A stretch of 64,000 nt of DNA from Microbacterium hominis NBRC 15708 (GTDB lineage: Bacteria > Actinomycetota > Actinomycetes > Actinomycetales > Microbacteriaceae): assembly GCF_001592125.1 (NCBI RefSeq), contig NZ_BCWI01000008.1, positions 62,001 to 126,000 of the forward strand, read 5' to 3'. Below, one piece after another: positions 46,864 through 59,398 of the stretch. The notes under the pieces were generated by a model that was not told the origin of the DNA, ran no database searches, and saw nothing but the letters and a program-made list of their open reading frames with translations. Every line of letters begins with the position of its first letter. Position 1 is the stretch's first letter. Made by a program: the position numbers and the translations under genes.

Positions 46864-48428
46864 GGCTGCGCTACCGCATCCTCGGCAACACGCTCGCCCG
46901 CCGGCCGTGGCAGCTCGTCGGCTTCTGCTTCGGCATCCTCTGGGCGCTCGGCATCCTGGGGTCGGTGATCACGGGCCTCGTCGCGATCGCGGTCTTCCAG
47001 AGCCTCGACGTCGCCCGCGCGGTGGCCGTGACCGGCGGCTCCGCGCTGCTGTTGGGCTGGGTGCTCGGCCCGGTGCTGGTCACCGGCATGGACACGACGG
47101 TGGATGCCGACAAGCTCGCCCCCTTCCCGCTCACCACCCGCCAGGTCATGCTCGCCCTCGCGGCCACCGGGCTCACCGGCATCCCGGGCATCGCGACCTC
47201 CATCGCCGCGCTCGCGACGGTCGCGCTCTGGGTGCGCTGGCCCGTCGCGGCCCTCGTCGCGGTGCCGTGCCTCGCGCTCGCCGTGCTGACGTGCGTCGTG
47301 GCCTCGCGCCTCGTCTCCGCGCTGTCGACCGGGCTCGGCGGCAACCGGCGCGGCCGCGAGCTCGTCGGCACCGTCGTGCTGGTGCTGCTGATCATGTCCG
47401 GGCCGATCATCACGGGGACGCTGGCGCTGCTGGGCTCGGCGCGCGACCTCGGCGAGCAGGTATGGCAGATCGCCGGCGTGCTCTCGTGGACCCCGATCGG
47501 GGCCACCTGGGCGGTCCCCGGCGACGTGGCGGCCGGTGCGTGGGGGAGCGCGGCGCTGAAGCTGCTGATCGCCCTCGCGACGCTCGGAGTGCTCTGGATG
47601 CTGTGGGCGCGTGCGCTGCACGGCGCGACGACGGCGCCGCGACAGCGCGCCGCCAAGGTCGCCCGCTCCGGTGCTCTGGGCCTGTTCGGTCGGATGCCGA
47701 CCGGTGGCGTCGGCGCGACCTGGGCCCGCTCCCTCACGGCGTGGCTGCGCGATCCCCGCTACCTGCGGCAGCTGCTGGTGGTGCCGCTGTTCCCGCTGCT
47801 GTTCGCCTTCACCGGCGGCATCGACGGCTTCATGTTCTCGTCGTCGGCGATCCTCGTCGCCTTCGTGCTCTGCCTCGCCGGGTACACCGACGTGTCCTAC
47901 GACGGCACCGCGTTCGCCTCGGTGCTCGCGACCGGCATCCGCGGCCGCGACGACCGGCTCGGCCGGGCGCTCGGTGCGGCGAGCATCGGCATCCCGCTGG
48001 TGGTCCTCGTCGCGGTCGTCACCACCGCGGTCGGCGGTCGCTCGGCGGAGCTCCCCGCGATCCTCGGCGCCGCGCTCGGGCTGCTCCTCGGCGGGTACGG
48101 CGTCAGCGCGGTCTCGTCGGCGCTGATCGTCAGCCCCGTCGCCGCGCCCGGAGACAGCCCCTTCAAGAGCGTGCCGGGGCAGACCTTCCTCACGGGCCTG
48201 CTCGTCTTCGTCGTGATGGGGGCGTGCCTCGTGCTCGGTGCCCCGGCGATCGCGTTCGCCATCGCGGGCCTCGTCACGGGTGCACCGCTGTGGGGCTGGG
48301 TGGCGCTCGCCGTCGGCATCGGCGTCGGTGGGGGAGCGGCGGCGCTGGGCGTGTGGCTCGGCGGCCGCGCGCTCGATCGCAGCGGACCGGATCTGCTGCA
48401 GCGCATCAAGGCGTTCCCGACGACATGA
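46845..48428 (+). CDS. ABC exporter permease subunit
   Basis: A 527-residue multi-spanning protein with about ten to twelve hydrophobic segments, a large ABC-2-like permease. GTG46845 overlaps the ATPase gene by 19 bases and gives VVATVLRLRYRILGN. Its long hydrophobic stretches and MDTTVDADKLAPFPLT segment resemble permeases annotated only as transporter in Microbacteriaceae. I cannot name the substrate. It overlaps the next gene (ATGA). Confidence 0.8.
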   Translation: MVATVLRLRYRILGNTLARRPWQLVGFCFGILWALGILGSVITGLVAIAVFQSLDVARAVAVTGGSALLLGWVLGPVLVTGMDTTVDADKLAPFPLTTRQVMLALAATGLTGIPGIATSIAALATVALWVRWPVAALVAVPCLALAVLTCVVASRLVSALSTGLGGNRRGRELVGTVVLVLLIMSGPIITGTLALLGSARDLGEQVWQIAGVLSWTPIGATWAVPGDVAAGAWGSAALKLLIALATLGVLWMLWARALHGATTAPRQRAAKVARSGALGLFGRMPTGGVGATWARSLTAWLRDPRYLRQLLVVPLFPLLFAFTGGIDGFMFSSSAILVAFVLCLAGYTDVSYDGTAFASVLATGIRGRDDRLGRALGAASIGIPLVVLVAVVTTAVGGRSAELPAILGAALGLLLGGYGVSAVSSALIVSPVAAPGDSPFKSVPGQTFLTGLLVFVVMGACLVLGAPAIAFAIAGLVTGAPLWGWVALAVGIGVGGGAAALGVWLGGRALDRSGPDLLQRIKAFPTT

Positions 48429-49408
48429 CCGAGATCCTCGTCCTCGGCGGCACCGGGTGGCTGTCGGGCCGGATCGCTCGGCGGTGGCGGGATGCCGGCG
48501 CCGCCGTGACCTGTCTCGCGCGCGGAGGCCGCCCCGTGCCGGACGGCACGCGGCTGGTCGTCGGCGACCGCGACTCCGCCTCCGCCTACGAGGGCCTCGC
48601 GGACCGCGAGTGGGACGAGGTCGTCGACATCTCCTCCACCGCCGCCCACGTGCGCGCGGCCGTCGACGCCCTGGGCGGTCGCGCCCGGCACTGGACCTAC
48701 GTGTCGAGCGTGTCGGCGTACGCGGACGACGACGTGGTGGGCGCCGACGAGACCGCGCCGCTGGCGCCGCCCGCCGGACCGGGCGAGGAAGGCGACTACC
48801 GGCGGGAGAAGTCGGCCGCCGAGGCCGCGGTCCGCGCCGCGTGCGGTCACCGCGCCGCCGTGGTACGCCCCGGGCTCATCGTCGGACCGGGCGATCCGAC
48901 CGACCGCTTCGGCTACTGGGTCGCGCGATTCGCGGCCGCGGGAGCCGAGCCGGTGCTCGTGCCCGACGTGCCGGCGGCCCCGGTGCAGGTGATCGACGTC
49001 GACGACCTCGCGAGCTTCGTCGTCGCCCTGGGCGGTGCGCGGTTCACGGGCGCCGTCAACGCCGTCGGCGACGCCCTGCCGCTGGACACAGTGCTGGCGG
49101 CCGCCCGCGCGACGGCGGGACACACGGGGGAGGTGGTCGCGGCATCCCCCGACTGGCTGGTCGCCCAGGGGGTGGCCCACTGGGCGGGGGAGCGCTCGCT
49201 GCCGCTGTGGCTGCCGGAGGGCATGCCCGGGTTCGCGACGCGATCGAACGCGGTCTTCCGTCTGCTCGGCGGGCGGCTCACGCCGCTCGGCGCGACGCTG
49301 GAGCGTGTGCTCGCCGACGAGCGCGCCCGCGGACTCGATCGCCCGCGCCGGGCCGGCCTCACCCGCGCCGACGAGCGCGCGCTGCTCGCCGCCCGCGCGG
49401 GCGGCTGA
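48425..49408 (+). CDS. NAD-dependent epimerase/dehydratase-like protein
   Basis: A 327-residue extended SDR-type protein. The nucleotide-binding loop GGTGWLSGRIARRW lies at residues about 8-21, followed by VVDISSTAAHV and a YRREKS active-site-like Lys region. It resembles the reductase-like proteins with an SDR fold rather than a defined sugar epimerase. It overlaps the exporter permease stop, so it belongs to that operon. Substrate unknown. Confidence 0.82.
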   Translation: MTEILVLGGTGWLSGRIARRWRDAGAAVTCLARGGRPVPDGTRLVVGDRDSASAYEGLADREWDEVVDISSTAAHVRAAVDALGGRARHWTYVSSVSAYADDDVVGADETAPLAPPAGPGEEGDYRREKSAAEAAVRAACGHRAAVVRPGLIVGPGDPTDRFGYWVARFAAAGAEPVLVPDVPAAPVQVIDVDDLASFVVALGGARFTGAVNAVGDALPLDTVLAAARATAGHTGEVVAASPDWLVAQGVAHWAGERSLPLWLPEGMPGFATRSNAVFRLLGGRLTPLGATLERVLADERARGLDRPRRAGLTRADERALLAARAGG

Positions 49409-49415
49409 GGCCGAT

Positions 49416-49445
49416 TTGCGACGCACCCCGTCCGCGCGATACGGT
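49416..49445 (+). promoter_or_regulatory. Promoter of the arginine leader and argCJBDF
   Basis: TTGCGA (49416-49421), an 18-base spacer and TACGGT (49440-49445). The transcript would begin at the ATG of the leader peptide, six bases after the -10. Confidence 0.6.
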
Positions 49446-49451
49446 CGCCGC

Positions 49452-49526
49452 ATGCATCCGGCCGCTCCTCTCACCGTCACCACGGTGCGACGCGCGCGCC
49501 GACGCCAGGCCGGCCGCCGACTCTAG
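49452..49526 (+). CDS. Putative Arg-rich leader peptide upstream of argC
   Basis: A 24-codon reading frame, MHPAAPLTVTTV followed by RRARRRQAGRRL. Seven arginines fall in the last 12 residues. It is leaderless behind a TTGCGA-N18-TACGGT promoter and ends 99 bases before argC. Runs of codons for the product amino acid upstream of a biosynthetic operon are the hallmark of ribosome-mediated attenuation. After it GGCGAC (49526-49531) can pair with either of two GTCGCC segments (49546-49551, 49573-49578), a possible switch. I see no classical T-run terminator, so the control could act on argC translation instead. Too short for family evidence; translation is inferred. Confidence 0.6.
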   Translation: MHPAAPLTVTTVRRARRRQAGRRL

Positions 49527-49625
49527 GCGACCCCGCGAGCTCCCTGTCGCCGTGACGGGTCGAGCCGCCGGTGTCGCCGTTTCGAGCCCACCGTCTGCAG
49601 ACCACAGTCACAATAAGGTTGAACA
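49527..49625 (+). promoter_or_regulatory. Leader region between the leader peptide and argC
   Basis: Contains the competing GGCGAC/GTCGCC pairings and a GGGTCGA...TCGAGCCC inverted pair. It ends in an unusually AT-rich stretch (CACAATAAGGTTGAACA) that supplies the AAGG ribosome binding site of argC. An ArgR operator is possible here but I could not align one. Confidence 0.45.
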
Positions 49626-50681
49626 ATGACCCTTTCGGTCGCCGTCTCCGGCGCTTCCGGCTATGCGGGCGGCGAGATCCTGCGCCTGCTCGCCGCTCAT
49701 CCCGACATCCGCATCACGACCGTCACCGCGCACAGCAACGCGGGCGACGCGCTCGTCCAGCACCAGCCGCACCTGCGCTCCCTCGCGCACCTGACGCTCC
49801 AGCCGACCACGCCCGACGTGCTCGCCGGCCATGACGTCGTCTTCCTCGCGCTCCCGCACGGCCAGTCCGGCCAGTACACCGACGCGCTCGCCGACACGCC
49901 CCTCGTGATCGATGCCGGCGCGGACCACCGGTTGACCTCCCCGGCGGCCTGGGACGCGTTCTACGGCGGCGCCTTCCACGAGCCGTGGACCTACGGCGTG
50001 CCCGAGCTCCTCGTCGGGGCGGGCGGCGCCAAGCAGCGCGACGCTCTCGTCGGCGCCTCGCGCATCGCGGCCCCCGGCTGCAACGCCTCGACCGTCGCCC
50101 TCAGCCTCGCCCCCGGTGTCGCCGCGGGCGTCATCGACCCGTCGGACATCGTCAGCGTCCTCGCCGTCGGCCCGTCCGGGGCCGGCAAGAGCCTGAAGAC
50201 CACCCTGCTCGCGTCCGAGATCCTCGGCTCCGCCAACCCGTATGCCGTCGGCGGCACGCACCGCCACATCCCGGAGATCCAGCAGGCGCTCGCCGCTGCG
50301 GCGCCCGCCGCCGCCGACGTGCGCATCTCATTCACGCCGGTGCTGGTGCCGATGGCCCGCGGCATCCTGGCGACCTCCACGGCGCCGATCGTCGACGGGG
50401 CGACGGATGCCGAGATCCGCGCCGCGTGGGAGGACGCCTACGGGTCGGAGACGTTCGTGCAGCTCCTTCCCGAGGGACAGTTCCCCCGGACGGCGGACGT
50501 CCTCGGCGCCAACACGGCGCTCGTCGGACTCGCGATCGACCGCCCCGCCGGCCGCGTCGTCGTCGTGACAGCGGTCGACAACCTCGTCAAGGGCACCGCG
50601 GGTGCCGCCATCCAGTCGATGAACATCGCCCTCGGCCTTCCCGAGGCCACGGGCCTGACCGTGAACGGAGTGGCACCGTGA
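49626..50681 (+). CDS. argC: N-acetyl-gamma-glutamyl-phosphate reductase ArgC
   Basis: A 351-residue NADPH-dependent reductase, third step of arginine synthesis. The Rossmann loop [15 protein letters not shown] is at residues about 7-21, the catalytic cysteine is in [14 protein letters not shown], and the [11 protein letters not shown] motif holds the active-site His. The stop overlaps the argJ start (GTGA). Confidence 0.96.
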   Translation: MTLSVAVSGASGYAGGEILRLLAAHPDIRITTVTAHSNAGDALVQHQPHLRSLAHLTLQPTTPDVLAGHDVVFLALPHGQSGQYTDALADTPLVIDAGADHRLTSPAAWDAFYGGAFHEPWTYGVPELLVGAGGAKQRDALVGASRIAAPGCNASTVALSLAPGVAAGVIDPSDIVSVLAVGPSGAGKSLKTTLLASEILGSANPYAVGGTHRHIPEIQQALAAAAPAAADVRISFTPVLVPMARGILATSTAPIVDGATDAEIRAAWEDAYGSETFVQLLPEGQFPRTADVLGANTALVGLAIDRPAGRVVVVTAVDNLVKGTAGAAIQSMNIALGLPEATGLTVNGVAP

Positions 50682-51835
50682 GCGTCACCGCCCCCGCAGG
50701 ATTCGCCGCCGCCGGCGTCGTCGCCGGCCTCAAATCGACCGGCAAGCCCGACGTCGCCGTCGTCGTCAACCGCGGCCCGCTCAAGGTCGGTGCCGCCGTG
50801 TTCACCAGCAACCGCGCCAAGGCGAACCCGATCCTGTGGTCGCAGCAGGCCATCCAGGACGCGACGGTCGAGGCCGTCGTGCTGAACTCCGGCGGTGCCA
50901 ACTGCTTCACCGGCGCGTTCGGCTTCCAGACGACGCACCAGACGGCCGAGAAGGCCGCAGAGCTGCTGGACGTGAGCCCCGGCGATGTGCTCGTCTGCTC
51001 CACCGGGCTGATCGGCACCGGCGACGAGGTCTTCCGCGCGAAGGTGCTCGCCGGCACCGAGGCGGCGATCGCGGCGCTGTCGGACGACGGCGGCGACGAC
51101 GCGGCGCGCGCGATCATGACCACCGACACCGTGCCCAAGACCAGCGTGTTCGAGGGGGAGGGGTGGAGCATCGGCGCGATGGCGAAGGGCGCGGGCATGC
51201 TCGCCCCGGGCCTGGCGACGATGCTCGTCGTCCTCACGACCGATGCGGTGCTCGCCGCCGGCGACGCCGACGCGCACCTGCGTGCGGCGACGCGCGTGAG
51301 CTTCGACCGGCTCGACTCGGACGGCTGCATGTCCACCAACGACCAGGTCACCCTCCTGGCCAGCGGCGCCAGCGGCGTGACGCCCGATGCCGCCGCCTTC
51401 CGCGCGGCGCTCATCGAGGTCTGCACGAGCCTCGCGGTCCAGCTGCAGGCGGACGCCGAGGGCGCGAGCCACGACATCACGATCCGGGTCGTGGGCGCGG
51501 CATCCGAGGACGACGCCGTCGAGGTCGGTCGCTCGGTCGCCCGCAACAACCTCTTCAAGGCCGCGATCTTCGGAAACGACCCCAACTGGGGCCGGGTCCT
51601 CGCCGCGATCGGCACGACGCAGGCGGCCTTCGACCCCTACCTGGTCGACGTGAGCTTCAACGGCGTGCGGCTGTGCAGCGCGGGTGCCCCCGACCGCCCG
51701 CGTGAGGAGGTCGACCTCACCCCGCGCGCGACGGACGTGCTCATCGACCTCAAAGCGGGAGAGGCTGCGGCGACCATCTTCACCAACGACCTGACGCACG
51801 ACTACGTCCACGAGAACAGCGCGTACAGCTCATGA
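50678..51835 (+). CDS. argJ: Bifunctional ornithine acetyltransferase/N-acetylglutamate synthase ArgJ
   Basis: A 385-residue N-terminal nucleophile enzyme that recycles the acetyl group in the cyclic arginine pathway. Self-cleavage occurs before the threonine in [14 protein letters not shown], giving the alpha and beta chains. [11 protein letters not shown] and [12 protein letters not shown] are family motifs. GTG50678 overlaps the argC stop. Presence of argJ means no separate ArgA/ArgE is required. Confidence 0.95.
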   Translation: MSVTAPAGFAAAGVVAGLKSTGKPDVAVVVNRGPLKVGAAVFTSNRAKANPILWSQQAIQDATVEAVVLNSGGANCFTGAFGFQTTHQTAEKAAELLDVSPGDVLVCSTGLIGTGDEVFRAKVLAGTEAAIAALSDDGGDDAARAIMTTDTVPKTSVFEGEGWSIGAMAKGAGMLAPGLATMLVVLTTDAVLAAGDADAHLRAATRVSFDRLDSDGCMSTNDQVTLLASGASGVTPDAAAFRAALIEVCTSLAVQLQADAEGASHDITIRVVGAASEDDAVEVGRSVARNNLFKAAIFGNDPNWGRVLAAIGTTQAAFDPYLVDVSFNGVRLCSAGAPDRPREEVDLTPRATDVLIDLKAGEAAATIFTNDLTHDYVHENSAYSS

Positions 51836-52730
51836 CCGAGAAGATCCAGCACACGACGCCCGAGGAGGCCGCCGAGAAGGCCGCCGTCCTCATCGAGTCG
51901 CTGCCCTGGCTGCAGCGCTTCCGCGACCAGATCATCGTCATCAAGTACGGCGGCAACGCCATGGTCTCCGAGGAGTTGCAGGACGCGTTCGCGCAGGACA
52001 TCGCGTATCTCCGTTTCGTGGGCGTCAAGCCCGTCGTCGTGCACGGCGGCGGTCCGCAGATCTCGCAGATGCTCGACCGCCTCGCGATCCCGAGCGAGTT
52101 CAAGGGCGGGTACCGGGTCACCTCCACCGAGGCGATGAGCGTCGTGCGGATGGTGCTCACCGGGCAGGTGAACCCCCAGCTGGTGGCGCGCATCAACGCC
52201 TACGGTCCGTTCGCGGCGGGGCTCTCGGGCGAGGATGCCGGACTGTTCCACGGCCGCCGCCGCGGTGTCGTGATCGACGGCACCGAGCACGACCTCGGTG
52301 CGGTCGGCGACGTCGTGCGCGTCGACCCGCAGCCGGTGCTCGACCAGCTCGCCGCCGGCCGCATCCCCGTGGTGTCCTCGATCGCGCCGGATCTCGACCA
52401 CCCCGGACAGTCGCTCAACGTCAACGCGGATGCCGCGGCCGCCGCCCTCGCCGTCGCGCTCGGCGCCGCGAAACTGGTCGTGCTGACCGACGTGGCGGGA
52501 CTCTACGCCGACTGGCCGAATCGCGACTCGCTCGTCTCGCATCTGACGGCCGACGAGTTGCGCGCGATGCTGCCGCGCCTGGAGTCGGGGATGATCCCGA
52601 AGATGCAGGCGTGCCTCGACGCGGTCGACGGCGGCGTCGACACGGCGGCGATCATCGACGGACGCCAGCCCCATTCGGTGCTGGTGGAGATCTTCACGGA
52701 ACAGGGAATCGGAACAGAGGTGGTGGCGCA

Positions 52731-52734
<4 letters not shown>
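51832..52734 (+). CDS. argB: Acetylglutamate kinase ArgB
   Basis: A 300-residue amino acid kinase, second step and usual feedback point of the cyclic arginine pathway. [10 protein letters not shown] near residue 35 binds [16 protein letters not shown] is the substrate loop, and [14 protein letters not shown] is the second kinase motif. The N-terminal helix typical of arginine-inhibited forms is present (residues about 5-28). ATG51832 overlaps the argJ stop; the end overlaps argD (GTGA). Confidence 0.96.
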
Positions 52735-54943
<2,209 letters not shown>

Positions 54944-54971
54944 CCGCGGCGCGCGGCGAAGACCCGAGACG

Positions 54972-56063
54972 ATGACGACCGCCCCCGCGCACCGGGACCG
55001 CCGCCTGGGCGGGTCCGGGCGCCTGGCGGGAGTCGATCTCGCGCGCGGCCTGGCGGTGCTCGGCATGTTCGCCGCCCATCTGCTGGTCATCGACGCGTTC
55101 GACCCGTGGCAGCCGTCGACGTGGGTCGATGTCGTCAACGGGCGCTCGTCGATCCTGTTCGCGACCGTGGCGGGCATCTCGATCGCCTTGATGACGGCGA
55201 CCCCGGGCACGGCCGGCACGCGTCCGGCATCCGGTGCCGTGCTCTCGGTGGCACGGCGCCGCCTCGCGGTGCGCGCCGCGATCATCTGGGCCATCGGCAT
55301 GCTCCTGAACGCGACCGGGGTCCCCGTCTACGTGATCCTGCAGGCCTACGGCATCCTGTTCCTGCTGGCGCTGCCGCTGGTGGGTCTGTCGGCGCGGACG
55401 CTGTGGACGATCGCGGCCGCGATCGCGCTGGTCGCGCCGTGGCTGCTGCCGGTGCTCGACGGCGCGCTGGCCGCGGCCGGTCCGGTCGGCGGCGACCTCG
55501 TGCTGCTGCTCGGCTGGCACTACCCGTTCCCGCTCTGGGCCGCGTTCATGATCGCGGGCATCGCGGCGGCGCGGTCCGACCTGCGCGCGACCCGCACGGT
55601 CGTGGCCCTCGTCGCGGTCGGGGTCGGCTGCGCGGTCGCGGCGGGCGCGGCATCCGCCGTGGCGTCGTTCCCGCCCGATTCGTACCTCGGGCTCGTGCTC
55701 TCCGACGCGGCGCACTCCGGAGGGCTCCTCGAAGCCGTCGGGTCGGGCGGCTTCGCGCTCGCCGTGATCGGGCTCTGCCTGCTCGTCTGCCGTCTGCCGG
55801 TCGCGTCGTCCGTTCTGCTGCCGATCCGTGCGATCGGCTCGATGCCCCTGACGGCATACGTGGGGCAGATCCTCGTTTGGGCGGCGTGGGCATCCCTCGC
55901 GCTCGGCGATGTCGGGGACCTCTCGGGTTTCCGTGCCCTCCAGCCGTTCTGGCCGTTCGTCGTCGTCACTGTCGTGTTCTGCACCGCGTGGGCGCTGCTG
56001 CTCGGCCGCGGCCCGCTGGAGCGTGCCCTCGCGCTGGCGACGCGTCTCGCGGTCCCCGCCTGA
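54972..56063 (+). CDS. DUF1624/DUF418-type membrane acyltransferase-like protein
   Basis: A 363-residue protein with about ten transmembrane segments. The opening RLAGVDLARGLAVLGMFAAHLL and central RSSILFATVAGISIAL match the HGSNAT/DUF1624 group; the C-terminal part (GSMPLTAYVGQILVWA) is DUF418-like. Such proteins probably move acyl groups across the membrane onto sugars or envelope polymers. It starts 28 bases after argF and may be co-transcribed, but nothing links it to arginine. Substrate unknown. Confidence 0.8.
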   Translation: MTTAPAHRDRRLGGSGRLAGVDLARGLAVLGMFAAHLLVIDAFDPWQPSTWVDVVNGRSSILFATVAGISIALMTATPGTAGTRPASGAVLSVARRRLAVRAAIIWAIGMLLNATGVPVYVILQAYGILFLLALPLVGLSARTLWTIAAAIALVAPWLLPVLDGALAAAGPVGGDLVLLLGWHYPFPLWAAFMIAGIAAARSDLRATRTVVALVAVGVGCAVAAGAASAVASFPPDSYLGLVLSDAAHSGGLLEAVGSGGFALAVIGLCLLVCRLPVASSVLLPIRAIGSMPLTAYVGQILVWAAWASLALGDVGDLSGFRALQPFWPFVVVTVVFCTAWALLLGRGPLERALALATRLAVPA

Positions 56064-56064
56064 G

Positions 56065-56123
56065 CGTTCATCCGTCCCCTCACGTCGCTTCGGATGCCGC
56101 GACACGACCACTCGGGACGGACG
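56065..56123. repeat. Imperfect palindromic repeat, first copy
   Basis: TTCATCCGTCCC (56065-56076) and GGGACGGACGAA (56112-56123) form the outer arms; the core TCGGATGCCGCGAC is shared with the element at 56486-56542. It begins two bases after the membrane protein stop. Confidence 0.7.
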
Positions 56124-56381
56124 AACCCGCTCCGCGACGCAGGGCGTCGCGGATGCGCGCGTACGCAGGATCTTCCGCCGCATCCGGCTGCTCTCGTGCG
56201 CCGTCGGCGACGCATCGTCGGCGTCGCGATCCTCCGCGGAGCGGCGCATCCGCACGCCGCGGAACGGAGCGTCCAGATCCCGTGCGCGCAGGCGCCGCAC
56301 CGTGACCCCGGCATCCCGGGCGGCGCGCACCGCGAAGGCGTCCGGCAGGGTCTGCGGCAACGGCGACGGCTCGCGGCTCAT
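56080..56381 (-). pseudogene. Degraded N-terminal remnant, possibly of a DUF559/AbiEi-type gene
   Basis: From the ATG at 56381 the minus strand reads MSREPSPLPQTLPDAF, then AGVTVRRLRARDLDAPFRGVR, which resembles the N-terminal winged-helix part of DUF559-type endonuclease-like proteins of Microbacteriaceae. After about 50 residues the frame becomes low complexity; a shift to the neighbouring frame (AEDPAYARIRDALRRG) continues briefly to a stop at 56080, inside the repeat. The C-terminal nuclease domain is missing. Family assignment is from memory of similar proteins and is uncertain. Confidence 0.4.
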
Positions 56382-56485
56382 GCCTGCGAGCGTGCCCGCC
56401 CACCCCACCCGCGCCCTCCCTCCCCGCCCCCCTCCGTGGACGCCCTCCGCCGCACGCGCGCGGGGGAGGAGGCGGCGCCGCTCGC

Positions 56486-56542
56486 TCATCCGTCCCGTGT
56501 GGTCGTCTCGGATGCCGCGACGCGACCACACGGGACGGATGA
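56486..56542. repeat. Perfect 20-bp inverted repeat, second copy
   Basis: TCATCCGTCCCGTGTGGTCG (56486-56505) and its exact reverse complement (56523-56542) flank a 17-base centre. It lies 45 bases before argH and, with the first copy, brackets the gene remnant. Confidence 0.85.
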
Positions 56543-56574
56543 AGGGGTGCGGCGGGCGGCGACGCGGCGCTCGG

Positions 56575-58023
<1,449 letters not shown>

Positions 58024-58032
58024 CAGCCAGAG

Positions 58033-58064
58033 CCTGATAATTCAGGAATATCAGCTATAAGCTG
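58033..58064. promoter_or_regulatory. Operator-like dyads and -10 of the satD-type gene
   Basis: An AT-rich patch in otherwise GC-rich DNA. It contains CCTGATAATTCAGG (58033-58046), CTGATA...TATCAG (58034-58054) and CAGCTATAAGCTG (58052-58064). The -10 TAAGCT (58058-58063) is six bases before ATG58070 and inside the last dyad. This fits an autoregulator site. Confidence 0.5.
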
Positions 58065-58069
58065 GTCTT

Positions 58070-58720
58070 ATGAGCGTCGCCGTCATCGCCGACATCGTCG
58101 GATCGCGCACCCTCCCCGACCGGGCGGGTGCGCAACGCGCGCTCGAAGACGCCGTGGCGCGGGTCGAGGAGGATCTCCCGCTCGCCGAGCGTGCCCTGCG
58201 TCCCACGGTCGGCGACGAGCTGCAGGGCGTCTATCCGTCGTTGGAGGCCGCGATGGCCGCCCTGCTCATGCTCCGGCTGGCACTGCCGGACGGCATCGAC
58301 TGCCGGTTCGGCATCGGCGTCGGCGCGCTCGGCGAGGTCCCCTCCCGCGTCGGCGCGCTCGCCGAAGGCCCCGGCTGGTGGGCGGCGCGGGAGGCGATCG
58401 ACGTCATCCACGCCAAGCAGGCGCGGACGATCCCCGGCGCGCGCACGTGGATCGCCGCCGCCGCGGATGCCGCCGACCCCGGCATCCGGGTCGCGAACGC
58501 CTACCTCCTGGCCCGCGATCGCATCGTCAGCGAGATGACCGCGCGCGCCCGGCGCCTGACGTACGGCCGGCTGCGCGGAGCGACGCAGGCCGAGCTCGCA
58601 TCGACCGAGGGGATCACCCAGTCGGCCGTCTCGCAGGCCCTCGGCTCCGCCGGCGCCGCGGCGCTGATCGAGGGGTTCCGCCAGCTGATCGAGGCCGCGG
58701 ACGTCGAACCGGGCAGCTGA
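58070..58720 (+). CDS. SatD-family protein with C-terminal helix-turn-helix
   Basis: A 216-residue protein. The N-terminal SatD pattern is AVIADIVGSRTLPDR, with PTVGDELQGVYPSLEAA and RFGIGVGALGEV. A C-terminal segment (about 170-200, ATQAELASTEGITQSAVSQAL) is a helix-turn-helix. The family has no firm function; name comes from the sat operon of Streptococcus mutans. The dyads over its own promoter suggest DNA binding and self-control. It converges on a membrane protein gene with a one-base gap. Confidence 0.82.
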   Translation: MSVAVIADIVGSRTLPDRAGAQRALEDAVARVEEDLPLAERALRPTVGDELQGVYPSLEAAMAALLMLRLALPDGIDCRFGIGVGALGEVPSRVGALAEGPGWWAAREAIDVIHAKQARTIPGARTWIAAAADAADPGIRVANAYLLARDRIVSEMTARARRLTYGRLRGATQAELASTEGITQSAVSQALGSAGAAALIEGFRQLIEAADVEPGS

Positions 58721-58721
58721 G

Positions 58722-59315
58722 TCACCAGATCGCGAGCCACACGACGCCGGCCACGGCGCACGCCCAGAGCAGGCTCGCCAGCGTGCCGACGATGAACCGC
58801 TCGCGCGCGGCGGGGGTCGCGAGCTCCGTGAAGCGGCCGACGCCCTTCACCGCGACGACCACCGCGACCGCGCCGGGAAAGCCCGCCACGATCCCGAGGG
58901 CGGTGCACGCCCGCTCGAGGTAGCCGATCGTCGTGCCGCCGCGGAGGATCTCCTCCTCGCGCGGAGGGCCGCCCGCGCTCTCGGCCATCATCTCGACGAG
59001 GATGCCGCCGCGCGGTCCCACCGAGGTGCGTCCGCCGTCCGCGATCCCCAGCACCCAGCGGGTGAACGGGTCGCCGCCGACCACCGCGAGCGCGACGCCG
59101 GGAAGGGCCAGCAGCACGCCGAAGACGACCGGGACCGTGAACGGGAGGATGCTGAGGACGACCAGGGCCACCGCCACGATCGCCGCCGCGGCCGCCAGCA
59201 TCGCGCCGCGTGGGCGGCGGAGGGAGAGCGTGACGAGCACGAGGGCGGCGCAGAGTGCGGCGAAGACGGCGATCACGACGATCGTCGTGACGATCGCGTC
59301 GGTCTGCGGGTCCAT
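58722..59315 (-). CDS. Membrane protein paired with SatD
   Basis: A 197-residue protein with three or four transmembrane segments: about 5-28, 38-75 (probably two), and a C-terminal pair around 145-165 and 178-195. The C-terminal GYLERACTALG...VAVKGVGRFTEL...FIVGTLASLLWA resembles the end of DUF3307-type proteins often encoded beside satD. I start at the ATG at 59315. It converges with the SatD-type gene with one base between the stops, and diverges from tyrS. Confidence 0.7.
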   Translation of the reverse strand: MDPQTDAIVTTIVVIAVFAALCAALVLVTLSLRRPRGAMLAAAAAIVAVALVVLSILPFTVPVVFGVLLALPGVALAVVGGDPFTRWVLGIADGGRTSVGPRGGILVEMMAESAGGPPREEEILRGGTTIGYLERACTALGIVAGFPGAVAVVVAVKGVGRFTELATPAARERFIVGTLASLLWACAVAGVVWLAIW

Positions 59316-59385
59316 GCCCGTCAGTCTCGCACGCGCCTCCGACCCGGCGACGTCGGCGGGCCCGGGCCCCGGCATCCGGCGCTGA

Positions 59386-59391
59386 TAGCCT
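59386..59391 (+). promoter_or_regulatory. -10 element of tyrS (leaderless)
   Basis: TAGCCT seven bases before GTG59399. Confidence 0.55.
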
Positions 59392-59398
59392 GGGTCGC

